36,429 nucleotides of DNA from Gammaproteobacteria bacterium. Lineage in GTDB: Bacteria > Pseudomonadota > Gammaproteobacteria > UBA6429 > Thiohalophilaceae. Numbering within the stretch: position 1 is the stretch's first letter; each line of letters begins with the position of its first letter. The position numbers were made by a program, and so were the translations under genes. Of this stretch, positions 1-7,850 are shown piece by piece. Location of the stretch: positions 1 through 36,429 of the forward strand of contig JAHECZ010000026.1 of assembly GCA_024641475.1 (NCBI GenBank). The letters run 5' to 3'. The notes under the pieces are model-generated. The model saw only the letters and a program-made list of their open reading frames with translations. It made no database searches and was not told the origin of the DNA.

Positions 1-2
1 TT

Positions 3-356
3 TGGTGGAGGCGGCGGGAATTGAACCCGCGTCCGTAAGTTCTCCGCCATCGGATCTACATGCGTAGCCACGTTATTAATTTAATGTGGCGCTACCCAAC
101 GGGCAGGGAAGACGACACACGAGTCTAGTGAGTTTTAGGAGCAATGACCCCAGACATGTCACGCTACGATCTTGTGATGATGACCGCTGAGTAGAACACA
201 CAAGCATGACTCAGTCAGCGGTTAGCCGGTATTAAGCGGCTAAGGCGTAGTTGTCGTCGTTGGCAACTATAAGTTTTGCAGCTGTATTTACGAGGTTATC
301 TGCGCCTCGGCACGCACCTTTGGTTTTGACACCCACGTCGAAGCCATGTCGCCCCC
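3..356 (-). ncRNA. ssrA: tmRNA (transfer-messenger RNA)
   Basis: Rescues stalled ribosomes by acting as alanyl-tRNA and then as a short mRNA that adds a degradation tag. The 5' end (GGGGGCGACATGGCTTCGAC on the minus strand, from 356) pairs as a seven-base acceptor stem with the 3' end, which finishes in CCA at 3-5 after a T-arm-like GGGTTCAATTCCCG. The tag frame runs from 264 to 232 and reads ANDDNYALAA followed by TAA, close to the E. coli tag ANDENYALAA. It lies directly downstream of smpB on the same strand, the usual pairing. The gene is complete; any terminator lies outside the window. Confidence 0.97.
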
Positions 357-369
357 AGGTAGTCAGTCT

Positions 370-397
370 AGGATAGGGCTTTTCCGGGAAAGTTCAA
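370..397 (-). promoter_or_regulatory. Probable sigma-70 promoter of ssrA
   Basis: On the minus strand TTGAAC (397-392) is followed after 16 bases by TATCCT (375-370), 14 bases ahead of the mature tmRNA 5' end. This would give a primary transcript with a short 5' extension to be trimmed by RNase P. The -35 box ends four bases past the smpB stop codon, so ssrA can be transcribed independently of smpB. Confidence 0.6.
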
Positions 398-400
398 GGG

Positions 401-886
401 TTACTTATTGTTATGCCGGAAAAGGCGCTGTTTTTCCCGCTGCCAATCCCGTTCTTTTTCATCGGCGCGCTTGTCATGCAACTGTTTACCCTTGGCGAGG
501 GCAATTTCGAGTTTGGCGCGATTATTCTTCCAGTACATGGCCGTGGGAACCAGGGTGTAGCCCTTGCGCTCTACGGCGCCGATCAGTTTATTCAGTTCCT
601 GGCGATGTAACAGCAATTTACGCGTGCGTGTCGCATTCGGAATAATATGGGTTGAGGCAGCGAGTAGGGGTGTAATTAATGCACCTAATAAGAAAGCTTC
701 ACTATGTTTGATGATCACATAACTGTCGATTAACTGTACTCGACCGGCACGCAGGCTTTTGACTTCCCAGCCTTCCAAAACCAGTCCGGCTTCAAAGCGA
801 TCCTCCAGACTGTATTCATGGCGTGATTTTTTATTGAGCGCTATCGTCCCCGATTCCTGCGTCTTTTTTGCTTTGGGCTTGTTCAT
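401..886 (-). CDS. smpB: SsrA-binding protein SmpB
   Basis: Small basic RNA-binding protein that carries tmRNA into the A site of stalled ribosomes. The 161-residue product has the normal SmpB length and layout. A charged N-terminus leads into the beta-barrel motif [20 protein letters not shown] and the segment [14 protein letters not shown]. The C-terminal tail ([20 protein letters not shown]) is lysine/arginine-rich and in this family forms a helix in the mRNA channel. It lies just upstream of ssrA on the same strand. No Shine-Dalgarno sequence precedes the ATG; instead a TATAAT hexamer ends 7 bases before it (893-898), which raises the possibility of a leaderless message. The family assignment is secure. 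Confidence 0.97.
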   Translation of the reverse strand: MNKPKAKKTQESGTIALNKKSRHEYSLEDRFEAGLVLEGWEVKSLRAGRVQLIDSYVIIKHSEAFLLGALITPLLAASTHIIPNATRTRKLLLHRQELNKLIGAVERKGYTLVPTAMYWKNNRAKLEIALAKGKQLHDKRADEKERDWQREKQRLFRHNNK

Positions 887-892
887 GGGTTA

Positions 893-921
893 ATTATATC
901 GAAGAGTGATCCCCTTGGATA
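893..921 (-). promoter_or_regulatory. Possible smpB promoter giving a leaderless mRNA
   Basis: A perfect TATAAT (898-893 on the minus strand) lies so close to the smpB ATG (886-884) that the expected start of transcription falls on or beside the initiation codon. The -35 position holds only a weak TATCCA (921-916, 17-base spacer). The -10 match is seen; promoter activity is inferred and the -35 is poor. Confidence 0.35.
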
Positions 922-1009
922 TCAATAGCTTGATGGGGGGAGTTGTGTATCGGCTAATTATCAACTAAGTATTAGTGACGACGATATTTACAACTCATGC
1001 AGGTCTGTC

Positions 1010-2401
1010 TTGGCGTCACGCGAATCCACTCAAGGTAGTTGGTCTTCCTCCCTGGCATTTATCCTTGCCGGTGCGGGCATTGCAATTGGTTTCAGTAACT
1101 TCTGGGGAATTCCTGGCCTGGTGGCCGCCTATGGCGGCGGGGCATTTTTATTGCTTTATTTCGTTGGACTATTGCTGATGGGCTTACCGTTGCTGATGAG
1201 TGAACTGATTTTAGGGAGCCGCGGCCGACAAAATCCCGTTGGTACTCTACAGACCCTGGCGATCGTTGCCGGCCATCATCCTGCCTGGAAATATCTCGGA
1301 CTTGCGTGCGTAATGACCGCCATTTTAATTCTTTCCTATTACGGTGTTGTCTATGGCTGGGCATTGGGATATCTGTTTCGTTCCATCATGGGGAAATTCT
1401 CCGGTCAAACCGCACAAGGTATCGAAACCATTTTCAGCAGTTTTGTTAGTAATCCTGAAGTGTTATTGGCATGGCATACGGTGTTTATGGCCGCGACCAG
1501 TGCCATCGTTGCACGCGGTGTGCGGAATGGACTGGAAATAACCAATCGTTGGCTGGTTGGGATAATGGCGGGTATTTTATTGCTGTTGTTAGCCTATTCA
1601 TTTCTCAGCGAAACTTTTACTACTACCTTAGCGAATACATTTACGGTTGATTTTTCCCGTATGTCGCTAATTGGCTTCATGGAGGCGATGAAATACGCAT
1701 TTTATTCCCTTGCGGTCGGATTCGGTCTGTATCTGGTCTATGGCAGTTACATGCCGCGTAAGGCATCGATACTTAACTGTAGTGTATGGATTATTGTGAT
1801 TGATGTCGTGGTGGCCATTGTCGCCACGATCATCATATTCAATCTGATCGCACATAGTAATTTGCAATTGACCGATGGGGACACCTTGCTGTTTTTGACA
1901 ATTCCACAGGGCTTCAGTCATGTGCACGGCGGGGTAATCTGGACAACTTTGTTTTATCTTGTCCTGGTATGTGCGGCATTAACCTCGAGCATTGCCTTAC
2001 TGGAGACAGCAGTCAGTTGGGTGATCGACAGGTTTGCCATGCGCCGAATACGTGCAACGATAATAGTAGGTTTGATAGCCTGGTTAATTGGAATTATGAC
2101 CACATTATCGTTTAATCAGCAATCACCGTTACGCTTTGTCTTTCGCTATGCGGGTGAAAGACACGAATATGGATTGTTTACGATATTGGAAGTTATTGCC
2201 GGAAATATTCTGGTGCCGCTGCTGGCCATTGGTTTGTTATTCTTTACCGTATGGAAGATGAATCGGGATGCGGTCCGTGATGAACTCAACATTCGTGACG
2301 GACTGGGATATACTGTCTGGCGCGGCCTCGCCGGGATTGTTGCACCAGGTATGATTTTTCTGGTGTTTCTGTATAACAATGGAATTATCAGTTTAAAGTA
2401 A
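1010..2401 (+). CDS. Sodium-dependent transporter, NSS (SNF/SLC6) family, divergent
   Basis: Membrane symporter of the neurotransmitter:sodium symporter family, which moves amino acids or related solutes with sodium. The 463-residue protein has about eleven or twelve hydrophobic segments. Its first helix region, SLAFILAGAGIAIGFSNFWG, aligns with the unwound TM1 of LeuT. The sodium-ligand asparagine is kept (the N of SNFW), but the external-gate arginine of the usual N-x-W-R-F-P motif is glycine here (NFWGIP), and a glycine of LeuT TM1 is serine. The following GGGAFLL is typical of the family. The start is TTG, chosen because AGGT at 1001-1004 is well spaced and the N-terminus then matches the family; no in-frame ATG or GTG was found upstream. 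The ratA GTG lies 6 bases past the stop, so the two may be co-transcribed. The substrate cannot be predicted. Confidence 0.85.
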   Translation: MASRESTQGSWSSSLAFILAGAGIAIGFSNFWGIPGLVAAYGGGAFLLLYFVGLLLMGLPLLMSELILGSRGRQNPVGTLQTLAIVAGHHPAWKYLGLACVMTAILILSYYGVVYGWALGYLFRSIMGKFSGQTAQGIETIFSSFVSNPEVLLAWHTVFMAATSAIVARGVRNGLEITNRWLVGIMAGILLLLLAYSFLSETFTTTLANTFTVDFSRMSLIGFMEAMKYAFYSLAVGFGLYLVYGSYMPRKASILNCSVWIIVIDVVVAIVATIIIFNLIAHSNLQLTDGDTLLFLTIPQGFSHVHGGVIWTTLFYLVLVCAALTSSIALLETAVSWVIDRFAMRRIRATIIVGLIAWLIGIMTTLSFNQQSPLRFVFRYAGERHEYGLFTILEVIAGNILVPLLAIGLLFFTVWKMNRDAVRDELNIRDGLGYTVWRGLAGIVAPGMIFLVFLYNNGIISLK

Positions 2402-2407
2402 TCTGTA

Positions 2408-2839
2408 GTGAAGAAGATTCATAAAAGCGCTTTAGTGACCTATGATGCAGCACGGATGTATGCCCTGGTCGATGATATCGCTACTTATCAGACGTTTCTG
2501 CCGTGGTGCCGCAAGAGTGAAGTGTTACTTCGCCAGCAAGAGCTCGTCGAAGCACATCTCGAAATTGCCTATGGTAAATTCAATAAAGGATTTACTACGC
2601 GCAATCGTCACATCGCTGACCAATCGATTGAAATGCAATTGCTGGATGGCCCGTTTCGCCATTTGCGCGGGGTTTGGAATTTTACGGCGTTAGGCGCAGA
2701 CGGTTGCAAGGTTAGCCTGGATCTGGAATTTGAATTTGCCAGTACTTTGCTGGGATTAACCGCCGGTCCGGCATTTGGCCAGATTGCCAATTCGATGGTG
2801 GATGCATTCACACAGAGAGCGAAACAAATTTATGGTTGA
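2408..2839 (+). CDS. ratA: RatA/Coq10-like START-domain protein
   Basis: SRPBCC/START-fold protein of the RatA (YfjG) family, related to mitochondrial Coq10. In E. coli it has been described as a toxin blocking 70S ribosome assembly; in Coq10 relatives the fold binds ubiquinone. The 143-residue product keeps the family pattern: an N-terminal KSALVTYDAARMYALVDDI, then YQTFLPWC, GFTTRN, LLDGPFRHLRGVWNF and a C-terminal MVDAFTQRAKQIYG. The start is GTG, chosen because it aligns with the family N-terminus; no strong ribosome-binding site is visible. Its 3' end overlaps rnfH by 8 bases. The ratA-rnfH pair, with bamE and smpB nearby, is a standard proteobacterial arrangement. Family is certain; whether it acts as toxin or quinone chaperone is not. 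Confidence 0.92.
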   Translation: MKKIHKSALVTYDAARMYALVDDIATYQTFLPWCRKSEVLLRQQELVEAHLEIAYGKFNKGFTTRNRHIADQSIEMQLLDGPFRHLRGVWNFTALGADGCKVSLDLEFEFASTLLGLTAGPAFGQIANSMVDAFTQRAKQIYG

Positions 2840-3149
2840 GAACGAAACGATTCAGGTCGAAGTAGCGTATGCCAAACCGGAGACACAAGTCATAATTCCT
2901 GTAAATGTTACAATGGGCGCAACCGTGCAGGACGCAATTCGTCAGTCCGGGATATTAGAAAAATTTCCGGAGATCGATCTGGCCCAAAACAAAGTTGGAA
3001 TCTTCAGCAAAATTGTTCCAGTCGAGACCATCTTGCAAGAGAAGGACCGCGTGGAAATATATCGGGGATTATTGGCCGATCCCAAGGAGTCGCGTCGTGC
3101 ACGCGCTGATAAGAAAACTCGCAAGGAAGAGTCGGACCCGATAAGTTGA
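2832..3149 (+). CDS. rnfH: RnfH family ubiquitin-like protein
   Basis: Small beta-grasp protein of the RnfH/UPF0125 family, usually found beside ratA; its biochemical role is unresolved. The ATG at 2832 overlaps the end of ratA and gives 105 residues. An ORF open further upstream to 2775 would run far into ratA and is not a likely start. Family features are IQVEVAYA at the N-terminus, GATVQDAIRQSGIL, LAQNKVGIFSK and the conserved DRVEIYRGLLADPKE, followed by a charged tail (RRARADKKTRKEE). The tight overlap suggests translational coupling to ratA. It converges on bamE with a 15-base gap. Confidence 0.93.
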   Translation: MVENETIQVEVAYAKPETQVIIPVNVTMGATVQDAIRQSGILEKFPEIDLAQNKVGIFSKIVPVETILQEKDRVEIYRGLLADPKESRRARADKKTRKEESDPIS

Positions 3150-3164
3150 TATAGCTGTAAAAAA

Positions 3165-3491
3165 TTATTCTGGCAGAGATTTAACGCCAAGTTGTGAATC
3201 ATCGATTTTTTCGAGCGTCTCGTTTTTGAAGTAGAGCGTCAGACGTTGTTGCTGGGTCGGTTCGTCGGGTTTTTTCAGAGTATAAAGATAATCCCAACGA
3301 GTGCGGTGGAAGGGGTCTTGTAACAGTGGATTACCTAACAAGAAACTGACTTGTTTCTGGGTCATGCCTACTTGCAGCTTTTTGATTTGCTCTGATTCCA
3401 GCACATTGCCCTGGCGGATATCTGGCCGATAGGCCGAGCATGCGCCAAGTGACAGCAAAGCGGTGAGTAAAAGTGCAAAAAAATTCTTCAT
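3165..3491 (-). CDS. bamE: Outer membrane protein assembly factor BamE (SmpA/OmlA) lipoprotein
   Basis: Lipoprotein subunit of the BAM complex, which folds and inserts beta-barrel proteins into the outer membrane. From the ATG at 3491 the 108-residue protein starts with a lipoprotein signal (MKNFFALLLTALLSLGAC), lipidated Cys18. The SmpA/OmlA domain follows, with IRQGN, KLQVGMTQKQVSFLLGNPLL and WDYLYTLKK. An upstream in-frame ATG at 3527 would give an unusually long N-region and would precede the likely transcription start, so the shorter form is preferred. It is divergent from fur, a common arrangement. TamA, the other Omp85-type assembly system, is also encoded in this window. Confidence 0.94.
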   Translation of the reverse strand: MKNFFALLLTALLSLGACSAYRPDIRQGNVLESEQIKKLQVGMTQKQVSFLLGNPLLQDPFHRTRWDYLYTLKKPDEPTQQQRLTLYFKNETLEKIDDSQLGVKSLPE

Positions 3492-3522
3492 GGGGTTGTC
3501 AATCAAGCTAAACTGGTAGAGG

Positions 3523-3551
3523 ATCATAACGTACTTGGCAACGAATGTCTC
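3523..3551 (-). promoter_or_regulatory. Candidate bamE promoter
   Basis: On the minus strand GAGACA (3551-3546) and TATGAT (3528-3523) are separated by 17 bases. Transcription would begin near 3516, giving a leader of about 25 bases to the ATG at 3491 and excluding the alternative ATG at 3527. The -35 matches four of six consensus bases and the -10 five of six. It lies in the shared bamE/fur divergent region. No clear Fur box was seen here. Confidence 0.45.
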
Positions 3552-3562
3552 ATGAGGACAGC

Positions 3563-3988
3563 ATGGAAAATCCGGAACTAAAAAAAGCAGGACTCAAGGT
3601 CACTGCGCCCCGCATCAAAATCCTGCATATTCTGGAAAATACCCGGCAACGCCATATGAGTGCCGAGGAAGTCTATAAGGCGCTGTTGGAAGGCGGGGAA
3701 GACATTGGCCTGGCAACGGTTTACCGGGTACTCACTCAATTTGAACAGGCCGGCATGGTAAAGCGGCATCATTTCGAAGGTGGTCAGGCGGTATTTGAAA
3801 TTGAGCAAGGCGGGCACCATGACCATATCCTGTGTGTCAAATGTGGCCGGGTTGATGAGTTTGTCGATGAAACCATCGAGCAACGCCAACATGCCATTGC
3901 CGCGCAAAAAGGCTATAGCATGACGGATCATTCACTCTATATATATGGTGTTTGCGCTGCTTGCCAACAAAGTACCAAGAATAAATAA
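3563..3988 (+). CDS. fur: Ferric uptake regulator Fur
   Basis: Metal-dependent repressor that binds DNA with Fe2+ and controls iron uptake and storage genes. From the ATG at 3563 the protein has 141 residues. The start is supported by GAGGAC at 3553-3558 and by the N-terminus ELKKAGLKVTAPRIKIL, which matches E. coli Fur; an in-frame ATG at 3545 would add six residues. The winged-helix region includes EVYKALLEGGEDIGLATVYR. The metal-binding region has HHDH at 85-88, and two CxxC pairs are present (Cys91/Cys94 and Cys131/Cys134). It is divergent from bamE and convergent with recN. All key residues are present. Confidence 0.96.
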   Translation: MENPELKKAGLKVTAPRIKILHILENTRQRHMSAEEVYKALLEGGEDIGLATVYRVLTQFEQAGMVKRHHFEGGQAVFEIEQGGHHDHILCVKCGRVDEFVDETIEQRQHAIAAQKGYSMTDHSLYIYGVCAACQQSTKNK

Positions 3989-3992
3989 ATAC

Positions 3993-5666
3993 TTATAATT
4001 GCGCGCGTTCAATCATTTCTTGAGCGTGTGAGCGGGTCTGCTCGGTAATCTCGATACCACCGAGCATTCGCGCAATCTCATCGACGCGATGTTTTGAATC
4101 CAATGTAGTAATCATGGTGGTCGTATTGCTTTTATTGACGTGTTTACTGACCTGTAAATGCCGATGGCCCAAGGCCGCAACCTGTGGCAGATGTGTAACG
4201 CACAGTACTTGCCGCTGACCGCCTAATGCCCGTAACTGCAAACCAACAATTTCGGCGACGCGCCCCCCAATACCTACATCCACTTCATCAAATATCAAAG
4301 TCGGAATGCGCGCCGCCTGGGCGGTGATCACCTGAATGGCCAGACTGATGCGGGACAGTTCACCGCCCGATGCAACTTTATTCAGGGGACGCAATGGCTG
4401 ACCCGGATTGGCACTGACCAGAAAATCCACGTGCTCGCAGCCGGTTGCTGACCAGCGATCTTCATCTAACGTTTCCAACGCCACACTAAATTTGCCACCA
4501 GCCAGACTCAGGCTTTGCATGCCATCGGTGACCTTGTCGCTCAGTTGTTTGGCAATTTTTTGCCGACTTTTGCTGAGTTTACCGGCAACACCAAGATAAG
4601 CCTCTTTAGCTTTGGCAATCTGCTTGACCAGATTTTCCAGATGAAAATCGGCGCGGTCGAGTTTATCGAGTTCGGTTGTCAATACGGGTAGTAATCCGGC
4701 CAAATCTTCGGGTGTCACACGATGTTTGCGTGCGAGTTGCAGAATGTCACCGATGCGTTGCTCAACCTCAGCCAGACGGTGTGGGTCCAATTCCAAATCA
4801 TCGGCATAGTGGCGTAATTCGGCACCTGCTTCCTGAATCTGGATCAGGGCATTATTGAGTAACTCCTGCACATTACTCAGGCTGCTATCCATGTCACTGA
4901 GTTGCAGCAGTTCACTGCTGCATTGGCTTAACTGTATTTCTACGGCAGTATTGTCATCTTCGGTGAGACGCTGCAGTGTTTGTTGCACGGTTTGAATTAA
5001 CTCGTTGGCATTGGCCAGACGTTTGTGATCCTGTTCTAATGCAGCAAATTCACCGGTTTTAATATCCAGCGCTTGCAATTCTTTAACCTGATGACGCAGC
5101 AACTCCAGGCGCTGATCTCTGTCTCGACCAGCCTGAGTGAGGTGACGGTATTCTTCAGTCAGCGTCCGCCATTGTTGGAAACCCGTTGCGACATGGTTAA
5201 GCAGATCGGTGTGGCCTGCATAGTTATCGAGTAATTCGCGCTGCACATCTCTATGCAACAGCGATTGATGTTCGTGTTGACCATGTAGATCTACCAGCAT
5301 TTCGCCCAGTTCGCGTAACTGCGCGATCGTGGCGGGAATTCCGTTGATAAAGGCTTTGGAAGGTCCGGCGGCACTAATCGTGCGGCGAATGATGCATTCG
5401 TTTTCGCTGTGCATCTCATGCGTTGCCAACCATCCTTCTGCATAAGGTGCATCCGCAGTGCTGAAGCTCACGCTGATTTCGGCCTTGTCAGCGCCGTGAC
5501 GGATTACGCTGGCATCGGCCCGATCGCCCAGTGCCAGTCCTAGCGCATCCAATAGTATCGATTTGCCCGCACCTGTTTCACCGGTGAGTACGGTTAAGCC
5601 TGCATCGAATTCGACATCGAGTTTTTCAACAATGGCAAAGTTCCAGATATGAATATGCGTCAACAT
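3993..5666 (-). CDS. recN: DNA repair protein RecN
   Basis: SMC-like ATPase acting early in recombinational repair of double-strand breaks. The 557-residue product has a Walker A GETGAGKS (residues 29-36) and a central coiled-coil half rich in Gln, Leu and Glu (roughly 150-370). Towards the C-terminus come the ABC signature VASGGELSRISLA, a Walker B TLIFDEVDVGIGG and the histidine-switch region CVTHLPQVAA. Length is normal for the family. It follows nadK with an 11-base gap on the same strand, the standard nadK-recN operon. I looked no further for a LexA box because recN has no separate upstream region here. It ends 4 bases from the convergent fur stop. Confidence 0.96.
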   Translation of the reverse strand: MLTHIHIWNFAIVEKLDVEFDAGLTVLTGETGAGKSILLDALGLALGDRADASVIRHGADKAEISVSFSTADAPYAEGWLATHEMHSENECIIRRTISAAGPSKAFINGIPATIAQLRELGEMLVDLHGQHEHQSLLHRDVQRELLDNYAGHTDLLNHVATGFQQWRTLTEEYRHLTQAGRDRDQRLELLRHQVKELQALDIKTGEFAALEQDHKRLANANELIQTVQQTLQRLTEDDNTAVEIQLSQCSSELLQLSDMDSSLSNVQELLNNALIQIQEAGAELRHYADDLELDPHRLAEVEQRIGDILQLARKHRVTPEDLAGLLPVLTTELDKLDRADFHLENLVKQIAKAKEAYLGVAGKLSKSRQKIAKQLSDKVTDGMQSLSLAGGKFSVALETLDEDRWSATGCEHVDFLVSANPGQPLRPLNKVASGGELSRISLAIQVITAQAARIPTLIFDEVDVGIGGRVAEIVGLQLRALGGQRQVLCVTHLPQVAALGHRHLQVSKHVNKSNTTTMITTLDSKHRVDEIARMLGGIEITEQTRSHAQEMIERAQL

Positions 5667-5677
5667 AGATCGTCGTA

Positions 5678-6559
5678 TTAAACCTGTTCGCCCCAGTGCA
5701 ATTTGGCACGCAGAATTTCATAGTGATCATGTTGCACCGGATGGATCAGGCGCACTGCCTTGGGGTTACGTTGAATCATGACTTTATCACCGGAGACCAG
5801 CCCCATATTTATCTGTCCGTCACAGGTGACCTGGGCCTTGGTATGGGGTCCTTCACAGACCAGGATTTCGATCGTACTGTCACCGCCCACCACAATGGGC
5901 CGATAACTCATTGAGTGCGGGCAGATGGGCACCAGCACAATCGCATTCATGTCCGGTTCGATAATGGGGCCGCCACCGGAAAGTGCATAAGCGGTCGAAC
6001 CGGTTGGCGTGGACACGATCAAACCGTCACCGCGCATGCGATTGAGTAATCGACCGTTGATATACGTCTCAGTTTCGATCATGCGTGCCACATCCCATTT
6101 GTGGATCACGACATCATTGAAGGCATCGCTGATGGAGGGTTCCTGGGACTCATGGTAAATAGTCGAAGTGAGCATCATGCGATGTTCTTCGAGATAGTTG
6201 CCATCGAAAATTTCCGTCAAGCGTTCCTGCATGTCGACGGGAGAGACATCCACTAAAAAGCCCAGCCGCCCGAGATTGATACCGAGAATCGCCACATTGA
6301 AATTAACCAATTCGCGCGCGGCATTGAGTAGCGTGCCATCGCCACCGACGGTGATGACCAGGTCACAGGCCTGCGCTATTTCCGGCATCGTGGCGACATG
6401 CATACCATGCACGGCCAGGTATTTTGCTGTGGTGGCTTCCAGATAGACGGCGCAACCGCGATCCCGCAGGAATTTACTGAGGTGGAGCATGGTTGCGGCA
6501 ACTTCCGGGTCGCCGTATTTGCCGATAATACCGATCGAATGAAAAGCTTGAGTACTCAT
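5678..6559 (-). CDS. nadK: NAD kinase
   Basis: Phosphorylates NAD to NADP with ATP in the cytoplasm. The ATG at 6559 gives 293 residues and the N-terminus MSTQAFHSIGIIGKYGDP, which fits the family; an in-frame ATG at 6592 would add eleven poorly conserved residues. Diagnostic motifs are VGGDGTLLNAA (the GGDG catalytic/ATP motif, residues 72-75), ILGINLGRLGFLVD, NDVVIHK and DGLIVSTPTGSTAYALSGGG. The gene is divergent from hrcA across about 150 bases and probably heads the nadK-recN operon. Confidence 0.96.
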   Translation of the reverse strand: MSTQAFHSIGIIGKYGDPEVAATMLHLSKFLRDRGCAVYLEATTAKYLAVHGMHVATMPEIAQACDLVITVGGDGTLLNAARELVNFNVAILGINLGRLGFLVDVSPVDMQERLTEIFDGNYLEEHRMMLTSTIYHESQEPSISDAFNDVVIHKWDVARMIETETYINGRLLNRMRGDGLIVSTPTGSTAYALSGGGPIIEPDMNAIVLVPICPHSMSYRPIVVGGDSTIEILVCEGPHTKAQVTCDGQINMGLVSGDKVMIQRNPKAVRLIHPVQHDHYEILRAKLHWGEQV

Positions 6560-6627
6560 AACGGGTCCATTGTTTGGCGCACACGTTAGCACAGCTGCCC
6601 ACGCTGTGCCATGCAGCGAATCCGTGC

Positions 6628-6657
6628 TTGACGGATTGATTGTCCCGTTGCTACTTT
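6628..6657 (+). promoter_or_regulatory. Candidate sigma-70 promoter of hrcA
   Basis: TTGACG at 6628-6633 is followed by a weak -10, either CTACTT (6651) or TACTTT (6652), with a 17- or 18-base spacer. Transcription would then start at about 6664, inside the CIRCE element, the usual geometry for HrcA repression. The -35 is good and the -10 poor. Confidence 0.5.
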
Positions 6658-6662
6658 AGGCA

Positions 6663-6689
6663 TTAGCACTTGATGCTTGAGACTGCTAA
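6663..6689 (+). promoter_or_regulatory. CIRCE operator (HrcA-binding site)
   Basis: TTAGCACTT-N9-GACTGCTAA matches the CIRCE consensus TTAGCACTC-N9-GAGTGCTAA with one mismatch in each arm and the exact 9-base spacing. It lies 23 bases upstream of the hrcA start codon and just after the putative promoter. This is the binding site for the HrcA repressor encoded immediately downstream, so hrcA is predicted to be autoregulated. Confidence 0.92.
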
Positions 6690-6712
6690 CCTGTTGATTT
6701 AATGATTTCATT

Positions 6713-7774
6713 ATGATGTCCCGCCAAAACCAGCAATCCCCCAGCCAACTCTTGACCAATGAGCGTGCCCAGGGCTTGCTCAAAACGCTGATTGAGCGCT
6801 ATATCCGCGAGGGACAGCCCATTGGTTCGCGTACCCTGGCCAAGGACGCCGGCATGGTGCTTTCCGCCGCGACCGTGCGTAATGTCTTGGCTGATTTGGA
6901 GGATTTAGGACTGATTAAAGCGCCGCATACCTCGGCGGGCCGGGTTCCCACGGTGCGTGGCTATCGTATGTTTGTCGACAGCCTGCTGACGGTCAAACCC
7001 ATGCGCAGTCTTGAGGTCGAAAAACTCAAGCAGGAATTATCGATCGATCTTTCTCCCGAGAGTGTCATCCAGGCAACCTCATCCATGCTTTCCAAAGTCA
7101 CCGGGCTGGCCGGAGTGGTCATGCTGCCCCGACGTGGCAGTTTGCGACTCGAGCACATCGAATTTTTACGTTTATCAGCCCAGCGCGTCCTTGTCATCCT
7201 GGTGGTGAATGGTCAGGAAGTGCAGAACCGCGTCATACAAACCGAAAAGGATTTTGATCAGGCCGAACTGCAGCAAGCGGCGAATTTCCTCAATGCGGAG
7301 TTTGGTGGTACGGACCTGGGTAATATCCGCGAGCGCTTGTTCAATAGTATGCAACAGGCGCGGGATTCCATGCATGGCATTATGAGCAATGTCATGAGCA
7401 TTGCTGACAAGGTATTACTGCAACAGCGCCAGCAGGATTGTGTTATTGCCGGTCAAACCAACCTGATGGGGTTTGCCGAGATGAGTGATCTGGATAAATT
7501 ACGTCAGATCTTCGAGGCCTTCCAACAAAAACGCGATATCCTGCATATTCTCGATCAATCCATTTCTGCCGAAGGCATGCAGATTTTTATCGGGGAAGAA
7601 TCCGGTTACGAAGTGTTGGATGAATGTTCATTAGTGACCGCACCGTACACGGTAAATGAAGAAGTCATTGGGGTATTGGGTGTGATAGGCCCCACGCGCA
7701 TGGCCTATGATCGGATTATTCCTATCGTGGATGTGACGGCGAAATTGCTCAGTGCCGCCTTGAAACCTGAGTAA
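6713..7774 (+). CDS. hrcA: Heat-inducible transcription repressor HrcA
   Basis: Repressor that binds CIRCE and keeps chaperone genes off at normal temperature; GroEL assists its folding, coupling repression to chaperone availability. The 353-residue protein has the N-terminal winged helix (LLKTLIERYIREGQPIGSRT, then LSAATVRNVLADLEDLGLI and SAGRVPTVRGYRMFVD). The middle and C-terminal domains include GLAGVVMLP, IFIGEES and GVLGVIGPTRMAYDRIIPIV. Two ATGs lie in tandem (6713 and 6716); either is possible. It heads hrcA-grpE-dnaK-dnaJ, and a CIRCE element sits in its own leader. Its last codons overlap a candidate sigma-32 promoter for grpE. Confidence 0.96.
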   Translation: MMSRQNQQSPSQLLTNERAQGLLKTLIERYIREGQPIGSRTLAKDAGMVLSAATVRNVLADLEDLGLIKAPHTSAGRVPTVRGYRMFVDSLLTVKPMRSLEVEKLKQELSIDLSPESVIQATSSMLSKVTGLAGVVMLPRRGSLRLEHIEFLRLSAQRVLVILVVNGQEVQNRVIQTEKDFDQAELQQAANFLNAEFGGTDLGNIRERLFNSMQQARDSMHGIMSNVMSIADKVLLQQRQQDCVIAGQTNLMGFAEMSDLDKLRQIFEAFQQKRDILHILDQSISAEGMQIFIGEESGYEVLDECSLVTAPYTVNEEVIGVLGVIGPTRMAYDRIIPIVDVTAKLLSAALKPE

Positions 7775-7786
7775 TTGCCCCCATAA
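7758..7786 (+). promoter_or_regulatory. Candidate sigma-32 (RpoH) promoter of grpE
   Basis: CCTTGAA (7758-7764) and CCCCATAA (7779-7786) are separated by 14 bases, matching the E. coli sigma-32 pattern CCTTGAA-N13..17-CCCCATNT closely. It begins inside the last codons of hrcA and lies 64 bases upstream of the grpE ATG. This would allow grpE induction independently of CIRCE/HrcA. Confidence 0.75.
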
Positions 7787-7850
7787 CCCGCGGGTAACTT
7801 AAATATACCCGTGAAACGTACATTATTAATCGCTAATACAGGAACCCTGC

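Noticed and set aside
2775-2831. Extended rnfH start
   Set aside because: It would overlap ratA by 65 bases; the ATG at 2832 gives the normal family length.
3492-3544. Fur box in the bamE/fur gap
   Set aside because: I could not find a convincing 19-base palindrome of the GATAATGAT type.
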